Translations under genes and position numbers: made by a program | Notes under the pieces: model-generated | Seen by the model: the letters and a program-made list of their open reading frames with translations, nothing else | Databases searched by the model: none | What the model was told of the DNA's origin: nothing | In this document: positions 40,634-50,116 of the stretch, one piece after another | Layout of the letters: every line of letters starts with the position of its first letter | Numbering within the stretch: position 1 is the first letter of the stretch | NCBI RefSeq assembly: GCF_023221595.1 | Contig: NZ_CP096563.1 | Coordinates: 6,009,001 to 6,073,000 of the forward strand | Length of the DNA stretch: 64,000 bases | Reading direction: 5' to 3' | Source: Rhodococcus qingshengii JCM 15477 | GTDB lineage: Bacteria > Actinomycetota > Actinomycetes > Mycobacteriales > Mycobacteriaceae

Positions 40634-42109
40634 ATGGAAGGTCAAGCAGTTCGTGAATACGGTGCGTACATCGATGGAGCGTTCCGAGCCATCGGCACAT
40701 CCACCTTCGAGGCGCGTGACGCCGCTTCCGGCGCTCTGCTCGCCACACTGTCCCGATGCGGGGCAGAAGAAATCAATGATGCGGTCGAAGCCGCCGGACG
40801 GGCATTTCCGGCGTGGGCAGGCCTGACGACCGAAGAACGGTCCGCACAAATCTTGCAGTTTGCCGCACTGGTGGAGGAACGAACTGAAGAGCTTGCCCAA
40901 CTCGAGTGCATGGACACCGGGCGACACATCAGGGAGATGCGAGAAGACTATCGGGCCGCAGTGTCGCACCTACGATACTTTGCGTCAGTTTCGTTGGCGC
41001 ACCACGGTTTCGGCCGCGAATTGGCCTCGGGGTATCTGGTTGCGAAACGGGTACCATTGGGCGTGTGCGGACAGATCATTCCCTGGAACGATCCCGTTGT
41101 GATGACGGCATTCAAGATTGCTCCCGCTCTCGCTGCCGGAAACACCGTCGTACTCAAACCTGATGAAAATGCCTGTGTTTCAGTCATGGAACTGGCGAGG
41201 ATCGCCGCCGAAGTGTTCCCGAAAGGCGTTCTCAATGTTGTACCCGGCCTCGGCGAAGAGGCCGGCGCAGCCCTGATCGGTCATCCGAAAGTCAGCAAAC
41301 TCGCTTTCACCGGGAGCACCGAAGTCGGCCGGCTGGTGGCACACGCCGCAGCATCCCGACTGATCTCGACCACTCTCGAACTCGGCGGCAAGAGTCCGAG
41401 CATCGTCTTTCCTGACATCGACGACGTCGATGCGGTAGTCGCAGACGCGACCTCCGGCGTCCTGATGTGCAACGGTCAATCCTGCTTAGCCGGAACACGT
41501 CTGTTCATCCACGAGGATATCTACGACGCCTTCGTGGAAAAACTCGTTGCAGGATTCCGATCATTGCGAGTCGGGCCACCACTCGAGGAGGACACCGAAC
41601 TGAGTGGATTAATCCACAAGGAACATGCCGATCGTGTGATCTCGATGATCAATTCCGGAATCGAAGAAGGCGCACAAGTACTTACCGGCGGCAACCGAAC
41701 AGTAGTGCCGGGATTCGAAGCCGGAAACTTCGTCGAACCGACAATTCTGGAGGTCACGAACTCGATGCGAATTGCGCAAGACGAAATCTTCGGGCCTGTT
41801 TTGTGCGTCCTCAAGTGGAACAATTACGAGCAAGTGATCACAGAAGCCAACGACACTCCATACGGACTCGCTGCTGGGATCTATACCTCGAACCTGAAGA
41901 ACGCCATGGAAACCGCGGACCGTCTCGATGCGGGCTGCGTCTGGATCAATCAGTACTTCAATCTGGGAGGCGGCGTCCCCTTCGGCGGATTCAAGGAAAG
42001 CGGTCTCGGGCGAGAGTTCTGCCTCGAGACGCTCAACGAATACACCCAACTCAAATCCATCACTGTCGCCACGTCGACGCCCACGACAAACCAAGGAAAC
42101 ACACATTGA
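40634..42109 (+). CDS. Aldehyde dehydrogenase (NAD(P)+-dependent)
   Basis: 491 residues. Oxidises an aldehyde to an acid. Signatures: NAD-binding PLGVCGQIIPWNDPV and PALAAGNTVVLKPDE; general base Glu249 in LELGGKSPSI; catalytic Cys284 in GQSCLAGTR; C-terminal FGGFKESGLGRE. Start ATG has AGGAGG five bases upstream; upstream codons cover the operator. Closest to betaine/aldehyde DHs of catabolic type, but substrate is not readable. Its stop overlaps the TTG start of the SDR gene, so both are one operon, probably repressed by the convergent TetR protein. Confidence 0.93.
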   Translation: MEGQAVREYGAYIDGAFRAIGTSTFEARDAASGALLATLSRCGAEEINDAVEAAGRAFPAWAGLTTEERSAQILQFAALVEERTEELAQLECMDTGRHIREMREDYRAAVSHLRYFASVSLAHHGFGRELASGYLVAKRVPLGVCGQIIPWNDPVVMTAFKIAPALAAGNTVVLKPDENACVSVMELARIAAEVFPKGVLNVVPGLGEEAGAALIGHPKVSKLAFTGSTEVGRLVAHAAASRLISTTLELGGKSPSIVFPDIDDVDAVVADATSGVLMCNGQSCLAGTRLFIHEDIYDAFVEKLVAGFRSLRVGPPLEEDTELSGLIHKEHADRVISMINSGIEEGAQVLTGGNRTVVPGFEAGNFVEPTILEVTNSMRIAQDEIFGPVLCVLKWNNYEQVITEANDTPYGLAAGIYTSNLKNAMETADRLDAGCVWINQYFNLGGGVPFGGFKESGLGREFCLETLNEYTQLKSITVATSTPTTNQGNTH

Positions 42110-42843
42110 ATATCTCGGGAAATACCATCTTCATTGCCGGCGGAACCTCCGGTATCGGGCTCGCACTTGCAGTGGCATTGCAGAACGAGGGGAACAAGGT
42201 AATCATCGGTGGACGGCGATCCACTCTGCTGCAAGAGATCTCGAGCAAGCATCCGAAGATCAGTACCGTCGTCATCGACGTAGACGACCCGAAATCCATT
42301 CGAACGGCGTATGAATCCGTAACGGAGGACTTTCCCGATCTGAACGTCCTTGTGACGATGTCGGGAATCATGTACCCGGAGGACCTGAAGAACCCGGACT
42401 TCCTCGACGTCGCCGAACGAACGATCACGACGAACCTACTCGGCACTATTCGACTGGTCGGCCAGTTCATTCCGCATCTGTTGACGAAGCCGACCGCCAC
42501 CATCGCCACTGTGTCATCCGCCGTCGGCTTCGTCCCACTTCCCATCACGCCCACGTACAACGCCACGAAAGCTGCCGTTCATCTCTTCACCGAGAGCATG
42601 CGCGTTCAACTCGCCGATACTTCGATCCAGTGCATCGAACTCATCCCACCGGGCGTCCGCACCACACTGATGAACCAGGAGAACTCGGAATCGGCTCTAC
42701 CCCTTGATGATTACATCGAAGAAACCATTGCTCTACTGAAAGCTGACGACAACGCCACAGAGATTGTGGTCGAAGCGGCCAAGCCACTTCGTCATGCCGA
42801 GATCAACGGTGAGTACCAGAACGTGCTGAAAATGCTCAGCTGA
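42106..42843 (+). CDS. Short-chain dehydrogenase/reductase (SDR, DltE-like)
   Basis: 245 residues from a TTG that overlaps the aldehyde dehydrogenase stop (TTGA); AAGGAA lies seven bases before it. Rossmann motif GGTSGIG (12-18), NAG-equivalent VTMSGI, and catalytic Ser137/Tyr151/Lys155 (SS at 137-138, YNATK). Sequence resembles the DltE-like SDR group. Predicted to oxidise an alcohol to the aldehyde used by the preceding enzyme, or the reverse. A terminator follows. Confidence 0.9.
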   Translation: MNISGNTIFIAGGTSGIGLALAVALQNEGNKVIIGGRRSTLLQEISSKHPKISTVVIDVDDPKSIRTAYESVTEDFPDLNVLVTMSGIMYPEDLKNPDFLDVAERTITTNLLGTIRLVGQFIPHLLTKPTATIATVSSAVGFVPLPITPTYNATKAAVHLFTESMRVQLADTSIQCIELIPPGVRTTLMNQENSESALPLDDYIEETIALLKADDNATEIVVEAAKPLRHAEINGEYQNVLKMLS

Positions 42844-42872
42844 CAGTGCCGAGTTGACACACATCGCGCAAC

Positions 42873-42899
42873 GCTGGAGAGGGCAGTACCCTCTCCAGC
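42873..42899. terminator. Bidirectional terminator
   Basis: Perfect 11-base stem GCTGGAGAGGG/CCCTCTCCAGC with loop CAGTA, between the convergent SDR and TetR genes. No U-run, common in high-GC actinobacteria. Confidence 0.7.
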
Positions 42900-42925
42900 A
42901 CAAAGGATTTCAGCGAATATCCACT

Positions 42926-43567
42926 TTAGACACCGTTCCGGAGTCCACGAACTGCATGATCGATGATCGAGCGCACCGTGTTGTCGTCGATACTCGCGTG
43001 CCCCACCAACATCCGGTAGATCAAGGGACCGAAGAAGAGATCGATCGCTTCCTCGATCTCGATGTCGTCGCGGAAGTATCCGGACTCAACACATCGTCGA
43101 ATCAGTTCGGCGAAGCCGCGACGACGTTCGTCGAGGAAGAAGGTACGGAAGTATGCAGCCGTCGTCGGGTCGTTGGCACACGCGCCGACAAGTTCGGCAA
43201 AGATCGACCCGAGTGGACCTCGGTAGAACCTTCCGATGTCCTCGAGGTAATCGTTCAAATCGTCTTGCGCACTGTCGGTCTCCGGAAACGTCAAGTGCCG
43301 GGCCATGAGCACACCGAACGCTTCAGCGGCGATCGCCTGCCGCGACGGCCAGTGCCGATACAGCGTGACTTTGCTGACGCCCGATTGCTCGGAGATCGCA
43401 TCGATGGTCGCCGCCTTCATTCCCCCGGATTTCAGAAGCGCTTCCGCTGACCGAAGGGCCTTCTCGTGGGCCGCCTCGCTACGTGCACCGCTCGGAGGAG
43501 TGAGCAGTCCAGCCTGGGCGCCGGCCGAGTCTCGAAACACGCCGTCATCGGGAGCGCGCTTACCCAT
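42926..43567 (-). CDS. TetR-family regulator
   Basis: 213 residues from ATG 43567 with AAGGAG six bases upstream. HTH near 50-70: MKAATIDAISEQSGVSKVTLYRHWPSRQAI, whose recognition helix is VSKVTLYRHW. The ligand domain has DLNDYLEDIGRFYRG and DLFFGPLIYRMLVG, as in TetR_C_11-like proteins. Convergent with the aldehyde dehydrogenase/SDR operon, and an operator-like element in its own promoter matches the one before that operon, so it most likely represses both. Confidence 0.88.
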   Translation of the reverse strand: MGKRAPDDGVFRDSAGAQAGLLTPPSGARSEAAHEKALRSAEALLKSGGMKAATIDAISEQSGVSKVTLYRHWPSRQAIAAEAFGVLMARHLTFPETDSAQDDLNDYLEDIGRFYRGPLGSIFAELVGACANDPTTAAYFRTFFLDERRRGFAELIRRCVESGYFRDDIEIEEAIDLFFGPLIYRMLVGHASIDDNTVRSIIDHAVRGLRNGV

Positions 43568-43666
43568 GTCCACTCCTTCGTCCTTCAATACCGTGCAGCA
43601 CAGAACATTTCCCGGAATCGGACAACCCGGAACAGCCCAAGGCAGCAGCTCGTCGCGACAGCTACT

Positions 43667-43681
43667 AGTCGTATCGTACAC
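43667..43681 (-). promoter_or_regulatory. Near-copy of the ALDH operator in the TetR promoter
   Basis: Reverse strand reads GTGTACGATACGACT; GTGTACGATACG matches GTGTACGAAACG at 40576-40587 in 11 of 12 positions. It lies about 100 bases before the TetR start, upstream of a likely promoter, fitting autoregulation. Confidence 0.45.
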
Positions 43682-43777
43682 ATGGCACCCTGAGCAGAAT
43701 TAGCAAGGCCACTTCAAAGATCTCAATCACATTGCGTCCATGCATGATTCAAACAACCGGCGCAAGCCTCTCGTTTA

Positions 43778-43791
43778 TTACTCAAAAGTAA
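43778..43791 (+). promoter_or_regulatory. Short inverted repeat before the second lipase
   Basis: TTACT-CAAA-AGTAA in an AT-rich patch about 70-85 bases upstream of the lipase start. Arms are only five bases; it could be a FadR-type or other small operator. Weak evidence. Confidence 0.3.
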
Positions 43792-43860
43792 GATAACGTG
43801 TGGTCGTCATCACACCAGCCCGTCAAGTACCGAGAGACATACGAAACCGAAGGGTCGATC

Positions 43861-45210
43861 GTGGCATCAAAGATTCTCTTTCAGGGAGCGGTGGCGCTGA
43901 CAGCCATTGCACTCACAGGCATCACAGCACCTACTGTCGCCGCGCAACCGTCGGCGGATTCCTTCTATCAGTACGACGGTTCGGCACCGCTGTCGTCGTA
44001 TCAGCCTGGGGCCGTGCTCAAAACGAGAACCTTGCCCTATCACGTCGTCAACATTCCTACCCCGTTGCAAGCCGTACAGGTGTTGTACCGGTCGACCGAC
44101 GCTCTCGGCCGGCCGTCTGCGAATGTCACATCGATTCTTCGACCACCCAATGCCCAGCCGGACAAAGTTGTCTCGTTCCAGTCTGCCTACGATTCGCTGA
44201 ACCCGGAAGACGGACCGTCACGAGCAATCGCGGGGGACACCCCGATCGGCAGCCTTACCGTCAGCGGGCGCAATGTCGCCTTCGGCGGGACTCTCGCTTC
44301 CGGCGAAGCCGTCATGTTCGGTCCTCTACTGGCGCTGGGCTACACCGTCGTCATTCCCGACACCGAGGGCCCGAACGCGGACTTCGCGGCAGGACCCGAA
44401 TACGGAATGATGACTCTCGACTCCCTCCGTGCCGCTCGCAACACATCCGAGACAGGTATTTCCGACTCAGCCGAGATCGGTCTGATGGGATACTCGGGCG
44501 GAGCAATCGCCACCAACTGGGCGTCCATCCTCGCGCCGGACTACGCCCCGGACATCAACGAGGACCTGATCGGCGCCGCCCAGGGTGGTCTGTTGGTCAA
44601 CCCGGCAAACAACCTCCGGTACGCAAACGGAAGCATCGGTTGGGCAGGCGTTGTCGGGATGGCGGTCGTCGGACTTGCCCGTGCCTACGACATAGATTTC
44701 GACCCGTATCTGGGCGATCGCGGACGCGAACTCCTACCTCGGATCGAGGATGCCTCGATCGGGAACGTCATCCTGCAGTACCCGGGGGTGACCTGGCAGG
44801 ACCTTGCCAAACCAGAGTATGCGAACCCCAACTCGGTGCCCGAGTACGTCGACGTGGCCAACAAGATCAACATGGGCAACGCGCCGATACCCACCATCCC
44901 GATGTTCATCGCTCAAGCCGCAAACGGAGCCCTCGAGGGCACCCAGCCAGGTGGACCGGGCGTCGGCCCTGGCGACGGAGTCATGGTTGCCGGGGACGTC
45001 CGCTCACTCGCCACTCGCTATTGCGACGCAGGTTTGTCCATCCAGTACGACCAGTACGACACCATCAGTCACGTTCCGGGTGGCGCGCTGTGGCTCCCCG
45101 GCGCCATCACCTGGCTCAACGACCGTTTCAACGGAAGTCAGTTGCCGAACAACTGCTCGAACATCGCACCGGGCAATTCCCTGGCGCCGGAAGAACACGC
45201 GGCGGGCTGA
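43861..45210 (+). CDS. Secreted lipase, LIP family (paralogue)
   Basis: 449 residues from GTG 43861 with GAAGGG six bases upstream. Signal peptide about 1-30 (KILFQGAVALTAIALTG...VAAQP) indicates export. LIP-family features: LPYHVVNIPTPLQAVQVLYRSTD, VIPDTEGPNADFAAG, nucleophile elbow MGYSGGAIA, ..PIPTIPMFIAQAANGALEG and a C-terminal SHVPGGALWLPGAITWLNDRF. Same architecture as the lipase at 28582, so the window holds two paralogues. Ends 18 bases from the convergent siderophore operon. Confidence 0.9.
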   Translation: MASKILFQGAVALTAIALTGITAPTVAAQPSADSFYQYDGSAPLSSYQPGAVLKTRTLPYHVVNIPTPLQAVQVLYRSTDALGRPSANVTSILRPPNAQPDKVVSFQSAYDSLNPEDGPSRAIAGDTPIGSLTVSGRNVAFGGTLASGEAVMFGPLLALGYTVVIPDTEGPNADFAAGPEYGMMTLDSLRAARNTSETGISDSAEIGLMGYSGGAIATNWASILAPDYAPDINEDLIGAAQGGLLVNPANNLRYANGSIGWAGVVGMAVVGLARAYDIDFDPYLGDRGRELLPRIEDASIGNVILQYPGVTWQDLAKPEYANPNSVPEYVDVANKINMGNAPIPTIPMFIAQAANGALEGTQPGGPGVGPGDGVMVAGDVRSLATRYCDAGLSIQYDQYDTISHVPGGALWLPGAITWLNDRFNGSQLPNNCSNIAPGNSLAPEEHAAG

Positions 45211-45227
45211 CAAATCCAACAGTCGCA

Positions 45228-46070
45228 TCAGATACCGATTGCCAGATCGTCGATGTCTGCGAGCGTGCCGCCGTTTTCGAGGATGCTCGTGTAGTTCCGA
45301 AGTCGGTTCTGATCTATCTCGGTAGTGCTGACCCCTCGCTTCCAGTACCCGAAGACAACTACATCGTCCTTCGCCAGGCCGACTGTCTTGCGGAAATGCG
45401 CTCGAATGGCTCGCATCTCGTCCCGTTCCCCGGCACCCCACACCGCGTAGTCTCCTGGGTTATCGAGTTCGACGGCGTACTCGGCGAGGCCATCTTCGAC
45501 ATGGTGCAGCTCGAGGCCGGGGATCACGGGCAGTTCCGCGAAAGCCTCGGCGTCACCGGTGGCGACCCAGCCGACGCCGGTCAGTCCCTCGGGCCACTGA
45601 AGCAGAATCGAATAGAGGGCAGGTATCGCGGTGTCGTCGGCGAACAGTGCGACGCGGCGATCAGCGATCTCGGGAACGAGGAAGTGCGGGCGAGGACCGG
45701 TGAGTGAGAACGTGTCACCCACACGACGGTCGTCGGCCCAGCGCATCATAGGGCTGGTGTGGCCGTGCAGCACTACGTCGAAGGTCATCGAACTGCTCGG
45801 CGCGTTGCAGGTGCGCACCGTGTAGACGCGAGAGACGTCGCCGTACTGCGGACCGAGCTGGATGCGAAATGCGACGTTGGGCCGCAACCAATTCGGGTCG
45901 TCCGCCGACGAAGTCAACTGGACGGCGATGCGCAAGATGCTCTCGGTCGGCCGTTCGACGCGTTCGACGACGGCAACCACGTCGTTGAGACCGCGGTCGT
46001 GGTCTTCTCCGCGTGGCGCCTTTGCCGACGCAGACGTTTCAGTTTCTTCAGGTCGAGATGCGGTAGTCAT
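45228..46070 (-). CDS. Siderophore-interacting protein (SIP), NAD(P)H ferric reductase
   Basis: 280 residues. FAD-binding RVYTVRTC and NAD(P)-binding WGAGERDEMRAIRAHFR, then YWKRGVS, typical of the SIP family that reduces and releases iron from siderophores in the cytoplasm. Last gene of the siderophore operon, 22 bases after the ATPase gene. Likely under the IdeR-like box at 50117. The N-terminus has a low-complexity acidic extension of ~25 residues before the FAD domain. Confidence 0.93.
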   Translation of the reverse strand: MTTASRPEETETSASAKAPRGEDHDRGLNDVVAVVERVERPTESILRIAVQLTSSADDPNWLRPNVAFRIQLGPQYGDVSRVYTVRTCNAPSSSMTFDVVLHGHTSPMMRWADDRRVGDTFSLTGPRPHFLVPEIADRRVALFADDTAIPALYSILLQWPEGLTGVGWVATGDAEAFAELPVIPGLELHHVEDGLAEYAVELDNPGDYAVWGAGERDEMRAIRAHFRKTVGLAKDDVVVFGYWKRGVSTTEIDQNRLRNYTSILENGGTLADIDDLAIGI

Positions 46071-46091
46071 TGATATCTCCTGATCGGTGGT

Positions 46092-46916
46092 TCAGTTGTG
46101 GACGGGTAGTTGACTGACAGGTCTTCGATCACGCGGAACAACAAGTGGCCGTCCGGTTTCCGGGTCTTCGAGAACCAGCGCCTCGAGGTCGAAGACTTCG
46201 CGCAGTAACTCAGGGGTGAAGACGTCCGAGGCACTGCCCTGCATGACAATTTTTCCGGACCGCATGGCAACTACGTGCGTGGCATATCTGGCCGCGAGGT
46301 TCAGGTCGTGCAGGACCGCGACCAATGTTCGACCGGACTGGTGGAGTTGGGAACAGAGGTCGAGAACCTCGATCTGGTGGGCGATGTCGAGAAAGGTGGT
46401 CGGTTCGTCGAGCAACAACACCGGGGTGCGCTGCGCAAGCGTCATGGCGATCCATACCCGCTGACGTTGTCCCCCACTCAGCTCGTCCACCAATTGGTCT
46501 GCTGCATATCGCATTCCGACTTCATTCAGGGCCTCGGAGACAACATGCTCGTCTTCGGGTGACCACTGGCGCAGCATGCTCTGATACGGATATCGGCCGC
46601 GGGATACGAGGTCTGCGACACTGATCGCTCCAGGCGAGAGCGGGGACTGTGGCAACAGGGCGATTCGCCGGGCGACTTCTTTGGTTCGATAGGACCGAAT
46701 ATCGTTACCGTCGAGCACAACACGACCCGATCGAGGTGTCAGCATTCTGCCGAGCGCACGCAACAATGTCGACTTGCCGCACCCGTTCGGTCCGACGACG
46801 ACGGTGAACCCTCCATCGGGGATCTCGAGACTCAACTCGTCCACGATGGTTCGATCGGCGTACCGTAGTTCGATCTTCTCGGCGCGCAGCCGCGATGTTG
46901 GGGTGGCAGTAGTCAT
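46092..46916 (-). CDS. Fe3+-siderophore ABC transporter ATPase (FecE/FhuC type)
   Basis: 274 residues. Walker A GPNGCGKST (42-50), signature LSGGQRQRVWIAM, Walker B VLLLDEPTTF, and H-loop HDLNLAA. Powers import of ferric siderophore through the two permeases whose genes lie upstream in the same operon, 26 bases away. Confidence 0.95.
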   Translation of the reverse strand: MTTATPTSRLRAEKIELRYADRTIVDELSLEIPDGGFTVVVGPNGCGKSTLLRALGRMLTPRSGRVVLDGNDIRSYRTKEVARRIALLPQSPLSPGAISVADLVSRGRYPYQSMLRQWSPEDEHVVSEALNEVGMRYAADQLVDELSGGQRQRVWIAMTLAQRTPVLLLDEPTTFLDIAHQIEVLDLCSQLHQSGRTLVAVLHDLNLAARYATHVVAMRSGKIVMQGSASDVFTPELLREVFDLEALVLEDPETGRPLVVPRDRRPVSQLPVHN

Positions 46917-46941
46917 GAATCTCTTTCGTAGCGAGTTTTTT

Positions 46942-47997
46942 TCAGGCCTGACGAGCGAGCAGCCAGATCAGATAGGCACCACCGAGCAGACTGGTGACAA
47001 GACCGACCGGAGTGCGGAGACCGACCTCGACCGCTTGCGCGATCAAGTCGGCGCCCGCCAGCAGAACTGCGCCTAGCAGGAAGGAAGTCGCGACAAGAAC
47101 ACCGCTGCGCCGTGCCAACCGTCGTGCGATCTGGGGAGCGGCGAGCGCCACAAATGCGATGGGGCCGGTGGCCGCGGTCGCCGCGCCGGTGAGCGCGACC
47201 GCAAGCAGAATGCCGGCAAATCGGTATCGCTCCACGGAGATCCCGAGCGAGGACGCTGCGTCGTCGCCCATCTCCATCATGGTGACGCGCCGGGACACCA
47301 CGACGAGAGCAGGAACGAGAACACCGACGGCGATCGCAACACTGACCGCGTGTGGCCAACCGCGCCCGGTCAGCGAGCCGGCCGTCCACTGCTGCACAAC
47401 GGTGGCGTCGTCGATATCCGCACGCACCACCAGGAACGACATCACGGCGCTCAGCATCGCGCCCACGCCGATACCGACCAGGACAAGTCGAAGACCGCCG
47501 CTGACGCCGTCTTTGCGTGCCAGCGCGTACACCAGAAGCGCCGTCAGCATGCCGCCGAGAACAGCGGCGCCCGCGGTCTGCAGTACCCCGCCTCCGAAGA
47601 AGACGATCTGAACCACGGCTGCAGTCGCAGCGCCGGTGGTGAAACCGATGATGTCCGGCGATCCGAGAACGTTGCGCGAAAGCGTCTGGAAAACCGCGCC
47701 GGCCACACCGAGGCTTCCGCCCACGCCGATCGCCGTGATCAGCCGCGGCAGCCTGCGATTCTGGACGGACCGAACCGCCGCTGGGGCGCCTTCGCCGTGC
47801 AGGGCACGCCATACTTCGCCCAAGGACAGATCCAGGGTTCCATACATCAGCGTGGCAAACGAGAGCGCCGCCAATGCCGCACTGATTGTCACGGTTACGA
47901 ACAGCACTCGCGGAACTATCCGCCACGAGTACGACCCGATTCGAACCACCCAACCGCGGAACAGCGGTGGAACCGGCTGTGCTGCAATCGCGTTCAC
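46942..47997 (-). CDS. Fe3+-siderophore ABC permease 2 (FecCD family)
   Basis: 351 residues with about nine to ten hydrophobic helices. FecCD motifs: LPRLITAIGVGGSLGVAGAVFQ, SPDIIGFTTGAA, and GPIAFVALAAPQIARRL near the C-terminus (the coupling-helix region). GTG start overlaps the stop of permease 1 by two bases (GTGA). Works with the partner permease and the ATPase to move ferric siderophore across the membrane. Confidence 0.94.
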   Translation of the reverse strand: MNAIAAQPVPPLFRGWVVRIGSYSWRIVPRVLFVTVTISAALAALSFATLMYGTLDLSLGEVWRALHGEGAPAAVRSVQNRRLPRLITAIGVGGSLGVAGAVFQTLSRNVLGSPDIIGFTTGAATAAVVQIVFFGGGVLQTAGAAVLGGMLTALLVYALARKDGVSGGLRLVLVGIGVGAMLSAVMSFLVVRADIDDATVVQQWTAGSLTGRGWPHAVSVAIAVGVLVPALVVVSRRVTMMEMGDDAASSLGISVERYRFAGILLAVALTGAATAATGPIAFVALAAPQIARRLARRSGVLVATSFLLGAVLLAGADLIAQAVEVGLRTPVGLVTSLLGGAYLIWLLARQA

Positions 47998-49052
47998 AGC
48001 GACGCCACCCGCCGCGAGCGCACGAGCGCAACAAACAAGGGGCCACCGAGCACCGCCACGGCGATCCCCGTCTGCAGATCTCCCGGCGCTGTGGCAACGC
48101 GACCGAGAACGTCGGCCAAGAGCAGAAATGCCGGGGCGACAACGAGCACGCACGGCAGAAGAAATCGCAGATCCGGCCCGACGACACCGCGCACGATGTG
48201 CGGCGCAGCCAGGCCCACGAATCCGAGCGGTCCAGCCGCCGCAGTGGCGGCCCCTGCCAGCAGGATGACTGCGACAGCGGATCCGACCCGTGCGGGTCCG
48301 GTGCTGGCACCGAGCCCTTTGGCGACATCCTCGCCGAGCGCGATTGCGTTGAGTGGACGAATCAGCAACAACGACAACATGATACCGACGATGACGAAGG
48401 GCAGAACAGTGACGATCACGTCTCCGCCGCGGCCTTGCAACGAACCCACTGCCCAAAATCGGAACTGATTGAATGCGGCCTCGTTACTGATGAGAACCAT
48501 GCTGGTGAGAGCCGTGATCGCCGTCGCAACAGCGGCACCGGCAAGCGCCATGCGCGCTGGGGTCGCGGCGCTGCGATGCGCCGACCCCAACATGTACACA
48601 CCTACCGAGGCAACGGCCGCGCCGGCAAGCGCGAACCACAGATAGCCGCCGGCCGAAGTCACCCCCAGATAGGCAATCGCAATCACGACTGCTGCTGATG
48701 CTCCGGCGTTCACACCGAGTAGTCCCGGATCGGCCAGAGGGTTGCGGGTGATCGACTGCATCAGCGCGCCGGCCAGTCCGAGCGCGGCCCCGACCACAAG
48801 CCCGAGAATTGTTCGAGGCAAACGTGATTCGATCACAATCAGGTGCTCGTTGTTACCGGCGTCGTAGGAAAGAACTGCATCGAGGACAGTGGAGACGGGG
48901 ATGTTGCGTGAGCCGATGACGAGTCCGCCGACGGATGCCAGCACGATTACAACGATGGAGACGAGGACCAACAACCCCGCACGCGCGGCCGTCCCGGACC
49001 GCGGTGGCGCTTCGGTCCGGGACTGCGCAGAAACGCCCACGCGGTCATCCAC
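47994..49052 (-). CDS. Fe3+-siderophore ABC permease 1 (FecCD family)
   Basis: 352 residues. IESRLPRTILGLVVGAALGLAGALMQ, DPGLLGVNAGASA, GPLGFVGLAAPHIVRGVVG are FecCD signatures. Two starts possible: GTG 49052 (overlaps the binding-protein stop) or GTG 49040 with GGATGA just before it; the first is chosen for the overlap. Part of the five-gene siderophore operon. Confidence 0.94.
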   Translation of the reverse strand: MDDRVGVSAQSRTEAPPRSGTAARAGLLVLVSIVVIVLASVGGLVIGSRNIPVSTVLDAVLSYDAGNNEHLIVIESRLPRTILGLVVGAALGLAGALMQSITRNPLADPGLLGVNAGASAAVVIAIAYLGVTSAGGYLWFALAGAAVASVGVYMLGSAHRSAATPARMALAGAAVATAITALTSMVLISNEAAFNQFRFWAVGSLQGRGGDVIVTVLPFVIVGIMLSLLLIRPLNAIALGEDVAKGLGASTGPARVGSAVAVILLAGAATAAAGPLGFVGLAAPHIVRGVVGPDLRFLLPCVLVVAPAFLLLADVLGRVATAPGDLQTGIAVAVLGGPLFVALVRSRRVASL

Positions 49053-50058
49053 CGAACGTGGACACCAGCGACTCGACCGTCTGCTTTGCACTGAAGTAGT
49101 CGAGACGGAAGGCTGCCGTTCCCATCGCGTATACCCGATCACCCTTGACCGCAGGTTGATTCGCAAGGAGCGGGTCGGCCGCGAGTTGCTTCTCCACGTC
49201 CTTGGGCCCCATCGAGACGGCAAACAGCGTCTGCGCCCCGTCTAGTGCGGCAGACATGTTTTCGGAGCTGACGATCGCGACGCCGGAGGCACCCCGCTTG
49301 TCCGGAGCGACAAACTGCTCGGCGGGCTCGGCATAGGTGAAGCCGAGCGAGGCCAGCAGATTGCCCTGCGGGCTGTCGGCTCGGAACGTCCAGACACCGT
49401 CGGCACCCATGTAGACCAGTGCCGTCACCGGCTGCTCGGGAAGTTTGATCTTCGCGGCTTGGGTGGTGACCCAGCTGTCGTATTCGTCGACGGTTTTGGC
49501 GGCCTCGCTCTCGAGTCCGGTGACAGTCCCGAGCTGATCAGCGAGCTCCTCCCAGGAGCTGGCGCCGTAGTCGAGAAGAACAGTGGGTGCGATGTCGCTC
49601 AGCTGTGAGTAGGCATCGAGTGTCGAGTCGCCGCCGTTGGCGGAGCCGATGATCAGATCGGGCTCGAAGGTCTCGATCGCGTCGAGGTCCAGCTCGAGAT
49701 TTCGGTAGAGCACCGCGACGCCACGATCAGCCGCCACGCCCGACCACTGGGAGAAAAACCCCTGGTCATCGGTCATTCCCGACGGCGTTGTCGCCGCACT
49801 CGCGACCACCGGCGCTCCGATCGCAAGCAGCGTGCCGGTCAACGACGGCGAGGTGGACACGATCCGAGTCGGCTTTGCAGTGATCTCGGTACTACGGCCG
49901 CCGTGATCGACGGTGCGCGGCCAGCCCTCGGTGGCCCCGGAGGTTTCCTGGGTGCCCTCGGTTCCGGTGTCACTACCTGACGAATTCGAGCAGCCGGCAA
50001 GAGCGAGGGCGACGACCGCGGCGAGTACTGCCGCCGCCGGGCGTAGAGATCTGCGCAT
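49045..50058 (-). CDS. Fe3+-siderophore-binding lipoprotein (FepB-like)
   Basis: 337 residues. Signal with lipobox LALAGC and a Ser/Gly/Thr-rich linker, then a periplasmic-binding domain: TRIVSTSPSLTGTLLAIGAPVVASA, LDAIETFEPDLIIGSANGGDS, ..ALVYMGADGVWTFRADSPQG. Captures a ferric siderophore, probably catecholate type (FepB-like), and hands it to the permeases. First gene of the operon; the IdeR-like box at 50117-50135 is just upstream. Overlaps permease 1 by 8 bases. Confidence 0.93.
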   Translation of the reverse strand: MRRSLRPAAAVLAAVVALALAGCSNSSGSDTGTEGTQETSGATEGWPRTVDHGGRSTEITAKPTRIVSTSPSLTGTLLAIGAPVVASAATTPSGMTDDQGFFSQWSGVAADRGVAVLYRNLELDLDAIETFEPDLIIGSANGGDSTLDAYSQLSDIAPTVLLDYGASSWEELADQLGTVTGLESEAAKTVDEYDSWVTTQAAKIKLPEQPVTALVYMGADGVWTFRADSPQGNLLASLGFTYAEPAEQFVAPDKRGASGVAIVSSENMSAALDGAQTLFAVSMGPKDVEKQLAADPLLANQPAVKGDRVYAMGTAAFRLDYFSAKQTVESLVSTFGG

Positions 50059-50116
50059 GAGTATGTGGCTTTCTGAAGATACGAGAGTGCGCCGCTGCGA
50101 ACACAGTCGGCAGAGG

